From Duganella sp. 1411 (GTDB taxonomy: Bacteria; Pseudomonadota; Gammaproteobacteria; Burkholderiales; Burkholderiaceae_D), in NCBI RefSeq assembly GCF_017833525.1, contig NZ_JAFICD010000001.1, forward strand, positions 1,178,001-1,242,000: a stretch of DNA of 64,000 bases, given 5' to 3'. Within the stretch, counting starts at the first letter, position 1, and each line of letters begins with the position of its first letter. Positions 1 through 8,828 of this stretch are shown here, piece by piece. The translations under genes were made by a program, and so were the position numbers. The notes beneath the pieces are model-generated. The model ran no database searches. It was given only the letters and a program-made list of their open reading frames with translations, and had not been told where the DNA came from.

Positions 1-2
1 TG

Positions 3-371
3 GTGGAGGCGATTTCGCCGAAAGGACGCTACTTCCGGATTTGGAAGAGTGAGGGCCTGGAGGGAAAATGGGAGCCATTCTCTTCCGCGCCGATGAACGC
101 TTTCGCGAGCAGCGATAATGTCGAGCGGATTTGGTCGGAAGGGATTTCCCACGGTGAAATGATCCGGACCAATCCCGATCAGACGATGACGATCGATCCT
201 TGCCAGCCGCTCGAATACCTCTTCCAGGGGAATGACCCCACGGTACGGGTCGACGATTACATCAAAATTCCGTACCGCTTGGGCGTCATCACGGCGAAGG
301 GCGAAAATCCAATAAGCGCACTCTGCCGCTATCCGGCGTCCCGCCCGGCCGCCGGGGCGGGGACCAACTAA
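3..371 (+). CDS. GH62 alpha-L-arabinofuranosidase, C-terminal fragment (5' end outside window)
   Basis: Only the last ~122 residues are present; the reading frame is open from the left edge, so the apparent GTG at the edge need not be the start. The fragment carries the typical end of GH62 enzymes: SHGEMIR, the DQTMTIDPC block, a YLFQGNDP stretch and the IPYRLGVIT strand that closes the five-bladed propeller. GH62 enzymes remove arabinose side chains from arabinoxylan. About 20 residues follow the propeller end (Ala/Pro/Gly-rich, ending AGAGTN) with no recognisable domain. The stop codon lies only one base from the stop of the opposing GH3 gene, so the two genes converge with no spacer. Family assignment is by motif recognition; the catalytic residues lie outside the window. 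Confidence 0.8.
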   Translation: MEAISPKGRYFRIWKSEGLEGKWEPFSSAPMNAFASSDNVERIWSEGISHGEMIRTNPDQTMTIDPCQPLEYLFQGNDPTVRVDDYIKIPYRLGVITAKGENPISALCRYPASRPAAGAGTN

Positions 372-372
372 C

Positions 373-2613
373 TCATTCGGTCAGCTCGATGTTGGCGCGC
401 AGCCGGATGTCGTCCGAGGCCGCGCCCACCATCAGCTCGAACCGGCCCGGCTCGGCCACCCACTGCAGCTTGCGGTTGAAGAAGGCCAGGCTGCCGCGGT
501 CGATCGTGAAGCTGACTTGCTGCTGCTGGCCGGGCGCCAGCGCGATCTTCTGGAATCCCTTGAGCTCCTTCAACGGGCGCACGCTGGAGGCGACCGGGTC
601 GCGCAGGTACAACTGCGCCACCTCGGCGCCGGCCACCGGGCCGGTGTTGGCCAGCGTGAACGACAGCGTGATCTTGCCGTCGGTCTTCATCGCGCTCTGG
701 CTCAGCTTGAGGTCGCGGTAGGCGAACGTGGTGTAGCTCAGGCCGTGGCCGAAGGCGTAGCGCGGGCTGTTGGACATGTCGATGTAGGCCGACTTATACT
801 GGATATCGCGCTCGTCGGTCACCGGGCGGCCGGTCGAATATTGCTGGTACGTGATCGGGATCTGCCCCTGGTGGCGCGGGAAGGTCATCGGCAGCCGGGC
901 CGACGGGTTGACCGCGCCGAACAGCACGTCGGCGATGGCGTTGCCGCCTTCGCTGCCCGGCAGCCACGCGTACAGGATGGCCTTGGCGTCCCGCGCCACG
1001 TTCTCGAAGATCAAAGGACGGCCGGCCAGCACCACCACCACCGGCGTCTTGCCGGCCGCCTTCAGCGCCGCGAACAATTGTTCCTGGCGTCCGGGCAGGC
1101 CGATGTCGGCGCGCGACTTGGCTTCGCCGCTCATCTCCCACGATTCGCCGACGGCCAGCACCACGACGTCGGCCTCGCGCGCCGCCGCCAGCGCGGCGCC
1201 GAAACCGCTGTCGCTGGCGCAGGCGACGTCGCAGCCGGCGGCGAAGCTGACCCGCGTGCCGGCGCCGGCCTGGGCGCGGATGGCGTCGACCAGGTTGACC
1301 ACGCGCGCCGCGTTCGACTTGACGATCCAGCCGCCCTCCAGGTCGCGGCGGGCGTCGGCCAGCGGGCCGATGACGGCGATCGATTTGACGCCGCGTTTGA
1401 TCGGCAGCGCGCCGCCGTCGTTCTTCAGCAGGACCATGGACTTGGCAGCGGTGGCGCGCGCGGCGGCGCGGTGCGCGGGGTCGCTGACAGCCTCTTTTTC
1501 GCGCTGCGGATCGGAGAAGCGGTAAGGATCGTCGAACAGGCCCAGTTCGAATTTCTTGGTCAGCACGCGGCGCACGGCGTCGTCGACCAGCTTGACGTCG
1601 ACCTTGCCGGCGCCGGCCAGCTGCGCCAGCGAGCCAGCGTAGGCGTTGCTCTCCATGTCCATGTCGCTGCCGGCGGTGATGGCCTTGGCGGCGGCGTCGG
1701 ACAGGTCGCTGGCGTAGCCGTGCGGGACCATCTCGCCGATCGAGTTCCAGTCGCTGACGACAAAGCCCTTGAAGCCCCAGGCGCCCTTGAGGATGTCGCG
1801 TTGCAGCATGGCGCTGCCGGTGGCGGGCACGCCGTTGAGCGTGTTAAACGAGTTCATGAACGTGGCCGCGCCGGCGTCGACGGCCGCCTTGAACGGCGGC
1901 AGGTAGGTTTCGTACAGCAGCTGTTCGCTCATGTCGACGGCGTTGTAGTCACGCCCGGCGATGGCGGCGCCATACGCGGCGAAATGCTTGGCCGTGGCCA
2001 TCACCGAGCCGGTGCCGCCCAGCTTGGCGCCTTGGAAGCCGCGCACGCGAGCGGCGGCGATGCGGCTGCCGAGGTAGGCGTCCTCGCCGGCGCCCTCCAT
2101 CACCCGGCCCCAGCGCGGATCGCGGGCGATGTCGACCATCGGCGCGAAGGTCCAGTGGATGCCGGCGGCCGACGCCTCGCGCGCGGCGATGCGCGCCGAC
2201 TGCTCGATCGCCTCCAGGTCCCACGACGCCGCCTCGCCCAGCGGCACCGGGAAGATGGTGTCGTAGCCGTGGATGACGTCGAGCCCGAACAGCAGCGGAA
2301 TCTTCAGCCGCGACTGCATGGCGATGGCCTGCACCGCGCGCGTGTCGGCCGCTCCCTTGACGTTGAGCATGGAGCCGACCTTGCCGGCGCGAAGATCGCT
2401 CTCCAGGTTGCGCCGCAGTTCGGATTCCGGCCCGGTGATGAACTCCTTGTCCGACAGCTGGTTCAACTGGCCGACCTTCTCGGCCAGCGTCATCTGGCGC
2501 AGCAGCGCCTCGACCCGCTCCGGGATGGCCGCGCCGTCGGCCGCCCAGGCGCTGTTGGCGATCAATGCGAGCAGCGTTGTCGCCGCCGAGCGTGCGATCC
2601 AGTTTTTTGTCAT
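373..2613 (-). CDS. bglX: GH3 beta-glucosidase, periplasmic BglX type
   Basis: A 746-residue exported beta-glucosidase that releases terminal glucose (or xylose) from oligosaccharides. The N-terminus is a signal peptide (MTKNWIARSAATTLLALIANSAWA). The GH3 N domain has the BglX hallmarks HGYDTIFPVPLG, DPRWGRVMEGAGED and KHFAAYGA. The nucleophile is Asp288 in GFVVSDWNS. The GH3 C domain begins near SMVLLKNDGGALPI, and a fibronectin-III-like domain ends the protein. The frame stays open for 331 codons upstream of this ATG, but that part runs over the neighbouring gene and reads as non-protein, and the signal peptide fixes the start. It is the second gene after the GH97 gene (164-bp gap, same strand), so cotranscription is possible. 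BglX versus a beta-xylosidase specificity cannot be settled by eye. Confidence 0.85.
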   Translation of the reverse strand: MTKNWIARSAATTLLALIANSAWAADGAAIPERVEALLRQMTLAEKVGQLNQLSDKEFITGPESELRRNLESDLRAGKVGSMLNVKGAADTRAVQAIAMQSRLKIPLLFGLDVIHGYDTIFPVPLGEAASWDLEAIEQSARIAAREASAAGIHWTFAPMVDIARDPRWGRVMEGAGEDAYLGSRIAAARVRGFQGAKLGGTGSVMATAKHFAAYGAAIAGRDYNAVDMSEQLLYETYLPPFKAAVDAGAATFMNSFNTLNGVPATGSAMLQRDILKGAWGFKGFVVSDWNSIGEMVPHGYASDLSDAAAKAITAGSDMDMESNAYAGSLAQLAGAGKVDVKLVDDAVRRVLTKKFELGLFDDPYRFSDPQREKEAVSDPAHRAAARATAAKSMVLLKNDGGALPIKRGVKSIAVIGPLADARRDLEGGWIVKSNAARVVNLVDAIRAQAGAGTRVSFAAGCDVACASDSGFGAALAAAREADVVVLAVGESWEMSGEAKSRADIGLPGRQEQLFAALKAAGKTPVVVVLAGRPLIFENVARDAKAILYAWLPGSEGGNAIADVLFGAVNPSARLPMTFPRHQGQIPITYQQYSTGRPVTDERDIQYKSAYIDMSNSPRYAFGHGLSYTTFAYRDLKLSQSAMKTDGKITLSFTLANTGPVAGAEVAQLYLRDPVASSVRPLKELKGFQKIALAPGQQQQVSFTIDRGSLAFFNRKLQWVAEPGRFELMVGAASDDIRLRANIELTE

Positions 2614-2777
2614 GCCTGTCTCCGTGCTATGTATATCGTTGGGTGAAAAAGTTACGTAAATATACACGCAAAAATGCGCCGGGCTAAGCAGTTTTCGGAA
2701 AAAACGGAAACGATTCCACTCCGGCCGCCAAGTCGCGGGCACACGGCGTACGCAAGGCATTACCACGTTGGCGCCAA

Positions 2778-4721
2778 TTATCGCGCCACCGGTTCCAGAA
2801 TCACCGCCGCGCCGCCGGCGGACGCCAGCTTCAGCTCCAACACATCGCCGGCGCCCACCTCGCGCTCCATCCGCGCCACGTCGTTCGGCGTGGCGCCATC
2901 CTGCCAGATCGTCGCCCGGTATCTGCCCGGCGACAGGAACCGCAGCGGCACGCGCTGCACGACCCCGTTCGCCTCGTCGGCCGTCATCGCGCCGAGGTAC
3001 CAGCTGGCGCCCCGGCGCCGCGCCAGCACGATGTCGCGCCCCGGCTCGCCGGACAGGAAGCGGGTCTCGTCCCACGCCGTCGGCACCCGCTTGACGAAAT
3101 CGAATCCGGCGGCGTCGCGGTAGGCCTCCGGCGAATCGGACACCATCTGCAGCGGGCTGTCGTAGACCACGTACATCGCCAGCGCCTGGCCGCGCGTGGT
3201 CTGCGTCTGGGGCTCGGTCTCGCGCACGGCGAAGGTGGCCGGCGTGGCGTTGCGGAAGCCGCCGGGCGTGTAGTCGATCGGGCCGGCGAGCATGCGCGTG
3301 TAGGGCAGCATCAGGTTGTGCCGGGGCGTGATCTTGTTGCCCATCTTGTTCCACTCGGCGCCCATCACCCCCTCCTGCGTGATGAAGTTCGGATAGGTGC
3401 GCTGCAGCCCGGCGGGCACGTAGGCGCCGTGCAGGTCGAGCAGCAGCTTGCGCTTGGCCGTGGCGGCCGCGACCCGCTGGTAAAACTCGACCATCTGCTG
3501 GTCGTCGCGCTCCATGAAATCGATCTTGACGCCCTTGACGCCCCAGCGCGCGTAGGTGTCGAGCACCTCGTCCATGCGCGCCGCCACGTGCGCCCAGTGC
3601 GCCCACAACAGCAGCCCCACGCCCTTACCGGCCGCGTAGCGCGCCAGCGCCGCGATGTCGATGCCGTCGGCGGCGCGGGTGATGTCGGTGGTCGGCAGCG
3701 CGACCCAGCCGTCGGTGTTCGAGCCCAGCGCCCAGCCGGCGTCGATCAGGTAATACGGCAAGCCGGCGTCGGCGGCGAAATCGATGAAGCGGCGGTAGCT
3801 GTCCATGTCCGGCTTCATGCCGGCCAACGGACTCGAATACCAGTCCCACGCCGCCTTGCCCGGGCGCACCCAGCTGAAGTCGCCCGCCGCCGGCGGATTC
3901 AGGTTGCCGATCAGATTGGAGCCGATCAGGTCGCCGGCGCGCTCGCCCAGCATGACCACGCGCCAAGCCGTCGTCAGCCCGGCCGGGGACGCCACCGCCG
4001 GCGCGGCCTGCCTGGGCTGCGCCGACAGCTTCACCCGCAACGCCCCGCCCTCGCGCCACAGCGAGGACCCGGTATAGCCGCCCAGATTGGCCTGCGTGAT
4101 CGCGTACGCCGTGCGTCCGGACGGCGCCGTGCACACCACCGGCACGTCGTAGGCGACGCCCTCGCGCAGCGCCGACACCTTCAGCAGCTCGAACGGCACC
4201 TCGTGCGCCGTGGTGGCGACCGACACCAGGCATTCGGGGTCGCCCGCGGGAACGAAGGCGGTGCGTTCGCCGCGCAGGCGCACCGGCTGCGTGCCGCCGA
4301 TGCGGTAGCGGAAGGCGACGCCGTCGTCGTAGGCGCGCACGTCGACCAACAGCCGTCGCCCCTTGGCCGCGCGCTCGCGGAAAACCAGGGTGGCGCCGCG
4401 ATAATGGTCGCGCGCCTCGGCGGCCTTGGTCGCCACCAGCGGGATGGTCCGGTCAACGCTGACGCCCTGCTGTTTTTCCAGCGTCAGGGGCCCGAAGCCG
4501 GGCACGCCGTCGAACTCGAGGCCGAGCGGCGAATCGGCGATGATGGTCTCGCCCGCGCGCGTGATCGAGAAGCGGCTGGCGTCGCGCTCGATGCTGATGA
4601 CGGCGCCGCCGTTGGGCGAGGAAATGGCCACGGCGCCCTGCGCCGCCGCCGCCGACAGGCAAAACAAGGGATACAGCGCCGACGCGACGGCGGCCGCCAT
4701 CGTTGAGGAATTTGCTTGCAT
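2778..4721 (-). CDS. GH97 retaining alpha-glycosidase (alpha-galactosidase-like)
   Basis: A 647-residue exported glycosidase. A signal peptide covers about residues 1-28. The GH97 N-terminal beta-sandwich follows (SPNGGAVISIERD, VRAYDDGVAFRYRI), then the catalytic TIM barrel (DAGWALGSNTDGW, LLLWAHWAHV, GVKGVKIDFMERDDQ) and the C-terminal beta domain. Asp401 (KIDF) and Glu456 (GAEW) are 55 residues apart. That is the same spacing as the nucleophile and acid/base of the characterised retaining GH97 alpha-galactosidase (415/470, recalled from the literature). The inverting SusB-type glucosidases lack this Asp. A retaining enzyme acting on alpha-galactosides is therefore the better guess. It lies upstream of the GH3 gene and divergent from the GH31 gene. 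Confidence 0.85.
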   Translation of the reverse strand: MQANSSTMAAAVASALYPLFCLSAAAAQGAVAISSPNGGAVISIERDASRFSITRAGETIIADSPLGLEFDGVPGFGPLTLEKQQGVSVDRTIPLVATKAAEARDHYRGATLVFRERAAKGRRLLVDVRAYDDGVAFRYRIGGTQPVRLRGERTAFVPAGDPECLVSVATTAHEVPFELLKVSALREGVAYDVPVVCTAPSGRTAYAITQANLGGYTGSSLWREGGALRVKLSAQPRQAAPAVASPAGLTTAWRVVMLGERAGDLIGSNLIGNLNPPAAGDFSWVRPGKAAWDWYSSPLAGMKPDMDSYRRFIDFAADAGLPYYLIDAGWALGSNTDGWVALPTTDITRAADGIDIAALARYAAGKGVGLLLWAHWAHVAARMDEVLDTYARWGVKGVKIDFMERDDQQMVEFYQRVAAATAKRKLLLDLHGAYVPAGLQRTYPNFITQEGVMGAEWNKMGNKITPRHNLMLPYTRMLAGPIDYTPGGFRNATPATFAVRETEPQTQTTRGQALAMYVVYDSPLQMVSDSPEAYRDAAGFDFVKRVPTAWDETRFLSGEPGRDIVLARRRGASWYLGAMTADEANGVVQRVPLRFLSPGRYRATIWQDGATPNDVARMEREVGAGDVLELKLASAGGAAVILEPVAR

Positions 4722-4992
4722 AACACTCCATACCGAAGCCGTCCGGGCTTCTGTTCGTTGAGGTCGAGGTGGTTGGCACGCCGGCGCCGCGCGTGTACAC
4801 TACGGCAATGACGGTACGGAATATATCGAAAACATCGACTCGAAGCAAACCTTATCGTCAAAAGAATTATCGATATCGAAATCGCTATCGAAAACATAGA
4901 AATTGGAATTGGTAACGATCCCGGTACTCTGCTAGCTTGCTGCATCCGGGCCGTAAACAAGAGCCTGCTTCATCCACCGATCTGGGAGACAA
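4722..4992. promoter_or_regulatory. Divergent GH97/GH31 promoter region with repeated TATCGAAAACAT and a TTATCGATATC site
   Basis: This AT-richer spacer separates the divergent GH97 and GH31 genes. It contains the 12-mer TATCGAAAACAT twice in the same orientation (4824-4835 and 4886-4897, 62 bp apart). It also contains TTATCGATATC at 4868-4878, the same 11-mer found at 57238-57248 upstream of another carbohydrate gene. The CG-centred half-palindromes look like LacI-family operators. No clear -35/-10 pair was assigned. Site function is inferred from sequence only. Confidence 0.45.
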
Positions 4993-7920
4993 ATGGAAAA
5001 ACATACCGCGCTATCGGCCTTCGCGCTGCTGGCAGTCCTTGCCACGAGCGCCAACGCGGGCGCCCATCCGCCCGCCGGCCTCGACGCCAATGGCCATCTG
5101 CTGCCGGTGGCCGCGACCAGCGCCCTCACCGCCGCGTTTTCGTATTCGCCGATCGAGCATGGCGTGCAGGTGCGCGTGGGCGGTGTGACCAAGAACGTGA
5201 TCTTCTACGGCCCGGCGACGGTGCGGGTGAACACCACGCTGGGCGACAATTTCTGGCGCCATCCCAGCATCGTCGTGACGGGCAAGCCGGCCGCCATCGC
5301 GTTCACCACGCGCGAGGACGCCGACACGCTGACCTTGCGCAGCAAACAGCTCCACATCGTCATCGACAAGGCCAGCGGCGCGCTCACCTTCAAGGACGCC
5401 AACGGCAAGGTCTACACGCGCGAACGCCAGGCCGCGCCGCAGGCGCTGAAGAAAATCGAAGTGGCCGGCGCCCCGACCTACGAGGCCGAGAACACCTTCA
5501 CGCTCAAGCCCGATGAAGGCATCTACGGCTTCGGCTTCCTGGGCGAAGGCGAGCTCAATCGCCGCAACAAGAATTTGCTGCTGGTGCAGACCAACATCGG
5601 CATCGTCATCCCGGTCATGGTGTCGACGGAACGCTACGGCATCCTGTGGGACACCTACTCGAAGATGCGCTTCAAGGACACGCCCGAGGGCGCGTCGCTG
5701 TGGGCCGAGAGCGCGCCCGGCGGCGTCGACTACTACTTCATGGGCGGCGGCACGGTGGACGACGTGGTGGCCGGCTACCGCGACCTGACCGGCGCGGCGC
5801 CGATGTACGCCAAGCAGGCCTTCGGTCTGTTCATGAGCAAGGAGCGCTACCAGACGCAGGCGCGCCTGCTGGAGGTGGCGAAAACCTTCCGCCAGGAGCA
5901 GTTCCCGCTCGACTACATCGTGCAGGACTGGCAGTACTGGGGCAGCGACAAGGACGGCACCTGGAGCGGCATGATCTGGAATCCCGAACGTTTCCCCGAT
6001 CCCAAGGGCATGACCAAGTCGCTGCACGACATGAACCTCAAACTGATGGTGTCGATCTGGCCGTCGATCGGCAACGACACGGCGCTGGCCAAGGAGCTCG
6101 ACCAGAAGGGGCTGCGCTTCGAACCGCTGCACTGGATTTCGAAGAAGGCGCGCATCTACGACGCCTTCAGCCCCGAGGGGCGCAAGATCTACTTCAAGCA
6201 CGTCAAGCAAGGTTTGCTCGACGTCGGCGTCGACGCGCTGTGGATGGACGGCACCGAAGTGGAAGTCGGCACGGCCGCCCACAGCGCCGCCGACAACGAA
6301 CGCGACATCAAAGGGCTGGGCAACAACGCGCTGGGCGACTTCACCCGCTACCTCAATCCGTATTCGCTGATGACCACGCAGGGCACCTACGACGGCCAAC
6401 GCGCCACCAGCCAGCAGCGCGTGCTGACGTTGACGCGCTCGGCCTGGGCCGGCGCGCAACGGACGGGCGCCACCTCGTGGTCCGGCGACACGCGCGCCAG
6501 CTGGAAAACCCTGCTCGAGCAGATCAACGGCGGCGTCAACGTCACCATCACCGGCAACCCGTACTGGACCCAGGATACCGGCGGCTTCTTCATCGGCAGC
6601 GATTTCCCCGGCGGCGAGAAAAACGCCTCGTACCGCGAGCTGTACGCCCGTTGGCTGCAATACGCGGCCTTCAATCCGCTGATGCGCATCCACGGCACGG
6701 ATATCGAGCGCGAGCCCTACCTGTTCAAGCAATCCGATCCCGAGATGTACAAATCGCTGCGGGGCGCCGTCGACCTGCGCTACCGGCTGCTGCCCTATAT
6801 CTACAGCCTTGGCTGGAAAGTCACCCACGACGGCTACACGATGATGCGCGCGCTGCCGATGGACTTCCCGGACGACCGGGGCGTGCGCGACATCAACGAC
6901 GCCTTCCAGTTCGGCCCGTCGTTCCTGGTCCATCCGGTCACGCGCCAGATGTACCGCATGCCGCCGCCGCCGGCCGCCACCATCCCGGCCAGCGCGCTGC
7001 GCACGCCGGACGGCAAGCCGGGACTGGCCGGGCAGTACTTCGAAGGCACTGGTTTCGAAACGCCGAAGGATAAAACGGTCGACGCCACCATCGACTTCCA
7101 GTGGCCGGGGCCGCCGCTGGCGGACATTCCGGGCGGCCTCAAGAGCCTGGACAACTTCTCCGCGCGCTGGACCGGGGCCGTCGTGGCGCCGGAGGACGGC
7201 GAGTACGAACTGGGGCTGGAGGGCGACGACGGCTATCGTCTGTTCATCGACGGCAAGCTGGTCGTCGAGGACTGGAAGAATGGCGGCAAGCGCTACGCCG
7301 GCACCAAGGTCACGCTCAAGCAGGGCCAAAGCTTGCCGGTCACGGTGGAGTATTTCCAGGCCACCAGCGAGCGCAACCTGCGGCTGGTGTGGCGTACGCC
7401 GTCGCAGCTGGCCAGCGCGGCCAGCAACACCGACAAGCCGGACACCACGATGCAAACCTACCTGCCGGCCGGCACCGACTGGTACGACTTCTGGACGCAC
7501 GAGCGCTTCGGCGGCGGCAAGACGGTGAGCAAGGACGTGCCGCTCGACGTCTTCCCGCTGTACGTGCGCGCCGGCGCGATCGTGCCGATGGGGCCGGTGG
7601 TGCAATATGCGACCGAGCGGCCCGACGCGCCGTACGAGATCCGCGTCTATCCCGGCGCCGACGGCAAGTTCACCGTCTACGAAGACGACAACGAAACCTA
7701 CGACTACGAAAAGGGCCGCTACGCCACCTACGACCTGGTCTGGAACGACGCCGCCAAATCGCTGACGGTCGGCGCCCGCAAAGGCGCCTATCCGGGCCTG
7801 GTCAAGACCCGCAAGCTCAACATCGTGCTGGTCGGCCCGGCCAATGCCACGGCGATCGAACCGGCGACGGCGACCAGGTCGATCACCTACACCGGCAAGG
7901 CGCAATCGGTGAAGTTCTAG
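4993..7920 (+). CDS. GH31 alpha-xylosidase/alpha-glucosidase with PA14 domain
   Basis: A 975-residue exported GH31 enzyme. A signal peptide covers about residues 1-23. The N-terminal galactose-mutarotase-like domain (EGIYGFGFLGEGELNRRN) is followed by the TIM barrel. The nucleophile is Asp419 in ALWMDGTEVE and the probable acid/base is Asp499 in TSWSGDTRASW. A PA14 domain (about residues 675-800, LAGQYFEGTGFE to NLRLVWRTPS, with the FIDGKLVVEDW core) is inserted after the barrel, followed by C-terminal beta domains with DUF5110-like sequence. Xyloglucan-active GH31 alpha-xylosidases such as the Cellvibrio enzyme also carry PA14, although at a different position. Activity on isoprimeverose-type xyloglucan fragments is therefore plausible but unproven. 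The ATG follows a GGAGAC-type ribosome-binding site. Confidence 0.85.
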   Translation: MEKHTALSAFALLAVLATSANAGAHPPAGLDANGHLLPVAATSALTAAFSYSPIEHGVQVRVGGVTKNVIFYGPATVRVNTTLGDNFWRHPSIVVTGKPAAIAFTTREDADTLTLRSKQLHIVIDKASGALTFKDANGKVYTRERQAAPQALKKIEVAGAPTYEAENTFTLKPDEGIYGFGFLGEGELNRRNKNLLLVQTNIGIVIPVMVSTERYGILWDTYSKMRFKDTPEGASLWAESAPGGVDYYFMGGGTVDDVVAGYRDLTGAAPMYAKQAFGLFMSKERYQTQARLLEVAKTFRQEQFPLDYIVQDWQYWGSDKDGTWSGMIWNPERFPDPKGMTKSLHDMNLKLMVSIWPSIGNDTALAKELDQKGLRFEPLHWISKKARIYDAFSPEGRKIYFKHVKQGLLDVGVDALWMDGTEVEVGTAAHSAADNERDIKGLGNNALGDFTRYLNPYSLMTTQGTYDGQRATSQQRVLTLTRSAWAGAQRTGATSWSGDTRASWKTLLEQINGGVNVTITGNPYWTQDTGGFFIGSDFPGGEKNASYRELYARWLQYAAFNPLMRIHGTDIEREPYLFKQSDPEMYKSLRGAVDLRYRLLPYIYSLGWKVTHDGYTMMRALPMDFPDDRGVRDINDAFQFGPSFLVHPVTRQMYRMPPPPAATIPASALRTPDGKPGLAGQYFEGTGFETPKDKTVDATIDFQWPGPPLADIPGGLKSLDNFSARWTGAVVAPEDGEYELGLEGDDGYRLFIDGKLVVEDWKNGGKRYAGTKVTLKQGQSLPVTVEYFQATSERNLRLVWRTPSQLASAASNTDKPDTTMQTYLPAGTDWYDFWTHERFGGGKTVSKDVPLDVFPLYVRAGAIVPMGPVVQYATERPDAPYEIRVYPGADGKFTVYEDDNETYDYEKGRYATYDLVWNDAAKSLTVGARKGAYPGLVKTRKLNIVLVGPANATAIEPATATRSITYTGKAQSVKF

Positions 7921-8004
7921 TTGATGGGCGGATCGAGGCGGCTATTCTTGTGCGCCTCGATTTTCCTGGCTGTCGACGACACGGCGGCGGTGACCAAGCT
8001 GGCA

Positions 8005-8050
8005 TTGACAAACGATGGGTACTTGGATATCTTAAAGACATCTAAAAAGC
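8005..8050 (+). promoter_or_regulatory. Sigma-70 promoter with overlapping direct repeat, for the toxin-antitoxin pair
   Basis: TTGACA at 8005-8010 and TATCTT at 8028-8033 are separated by exactly 17 bp. The imperfect tandem repeat ATCTTAAAGAC / ATCTAAAAAGC (8029-8039 and 8040-8050) overlaps the -10 and ends 9 bp before the antitoxin ATG. A repeat in this position is a likely operator for autorepression by the antitoxin complex (inference). Confidence 0.6.
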
Positions 8051-8059
8051 GAGACTCCC

Positions 8060-8347
8060 ATGACCACGCGTGCCATTTCCAATCAGATCGCTTTTCGCTA
8101 CCGAACCACTGACAGCGCTACCGGGATCACGCGGGAGACGGCCAAACGCTTGGCAGAACATCTAGGGGTCGATGAAACCCAGGCTATCCACCTCGCGTTG
8201 CATGACCTCGCCGTCAAGGTACTCCCCCAGTACGAAGCCGACGATGGTGCGCTGAGCGCCGCGCAGGTGCGCCAAATCAAAAAGCAGGTGCCACAAGGAA
8301 GCAATCGCTCGGTGCGTTCAAGCCTGTTCGACAAAGAGCCTCTATGA
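8060..8347 (+). CDS. Antitoxin-like protein, partner of MazF/PemK-like protein
   Basis: A 95-residue protein. Residues ~20-55 (GITRETAKRLAEHLGVDETQAIHLALHDLAVKV, given here only to mark the segment ends GITRET and LAVKV) look like a short helix-rich ribbon-helix-helix or HTH-type DNA-binding segment. The tail ending FDKEPL is hydrophilic and typical of a toxin-binding region. Its stop overlaps the next start by four bases (ATGA), which implies translational coupling. The pair has its own promoter and a visibly lower GC content than the flanking genes, consistent with a mobile addiction module. The family could not be named with certainty. Confidence 0.6.
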   Translation: MTTRAISNQIAFRYRTTDSATGITRETAKRLAEHLGVDETQAIHLALHDLAVKVLPQYEADDGALSAAQVRQIKKQVPQGSNRSVRSSLFDKEPL

Positions 8348-8754
8348 CACCGGTATGGTGGACCGAGCCCACCGCCGGAGAGATCGTCTGGTGCCACTTT
8401 CCGGACAATATCACCCCCCGTCCCAAACCACGACCGGCACTCATTCTGGTGGTTTTCGACGACGATGCGCCGCGATTCCACGTTCAAGTCGCATATGGCA
8501 CCAGCCAGCGCACCAAAACACTCTACCGTGGAGAATTTTCCATTTTACGATCGAGCAATCCCAAGGCTTATGAAACGGCCGGCTTAAGCTACGACACCAA
8601 ATTCGATTTGAAGCAGATGATCGAACTGCCCTACACCACTGAATGGTTCTCTGTCCCCCCTGCCGCGCCCCATGGACAGACACCCAAACTGGGCACTCTG
8701 CATCCCTCCCTTGTGCCGGCTGTTCAAGCAGCTTATCGTGCGGTCATGAAATAA
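8344..8754 (+). CDS. MazF/PemK-like putative toxin
   Basis: A 136-residue protein that begins like a MazF/PemK-fold toxin: AGEIVWCHFPDN, then KPRPALILVVFDDD, where MazF proteins have the GDIV...P loop followed by a (K)RPALVL strand. A second strand (FHVQVAYGTSQRT) follows. MazF-type proteins are sequence-specific endoribonucleases acting on mRNA. The C-terminal half (LPYTTEWF onwards) diverges from classical MazF, so this may be a distant subfamily. Overlap with the upstream antitoxin gene supports a type II module. Ribonuclease activity is inferred from fold resemblance only. Confidence 0.6.
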   Translation: MTPVWWTEPTAGEIVWCHFPDNITPRPKPRPALILVVFDDDAPRFHVQVAYGTSQRTKTLYRGEFSILRSSNPKAYETAGLSYDTKFDLKQMIELPYTTEWFSVPPAAPHGQTPKLGTLHPSLVPAVQAAYRAVMK

Positions 8755-8802
8755 GCGGACGCCACTAAACACGCCTGACCCCGCAATCAGTCATTGCCAA
8801 CT

Positions 8803-8808
8803 TATAAT
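8803..8808 (+). promoter_or_regulatory. Consensus -10 (TATAAT) for the TonB receptor gene
   Basis: A perfect TATAAT hexamer lies 20 bp before the chosen ATG at 8829, leaving a leader of only about 14 nt. No good -35 was seen at 16-18 bp. Its position argues against the in-frame TTG at 8814 as start codon, because that would fall at the transcription start. Confidence 0.45.
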
Positions 8809-8828
8809 GTTCATTGCACAATGTTGGG

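Noticed and set aside
517..2646. A long open frame antisense to the GH3 gene (709 codons).
   Set aside because: It lies opposite a complete GH3 gene with signal peptide and catalytic motifs. The antisense translation is Arg/His/Val-rich low-complexity sequence, as expected from high-GC third positions.
373..3606. The GH3 frame extended upstream to 1077 codons.
   Set aside because: The extra 331 codons overlap the GH97 gene in another frame and lack protein-like features; the signal peptide marks the ATG at 2613.
5011..7905. A 964-codon frame antisense to the GH31 gene.
   Set aside because: It mirrors the GH31 gene exactly and shows no domain; the GH31 frame has the catalytic and PA14 motifs.
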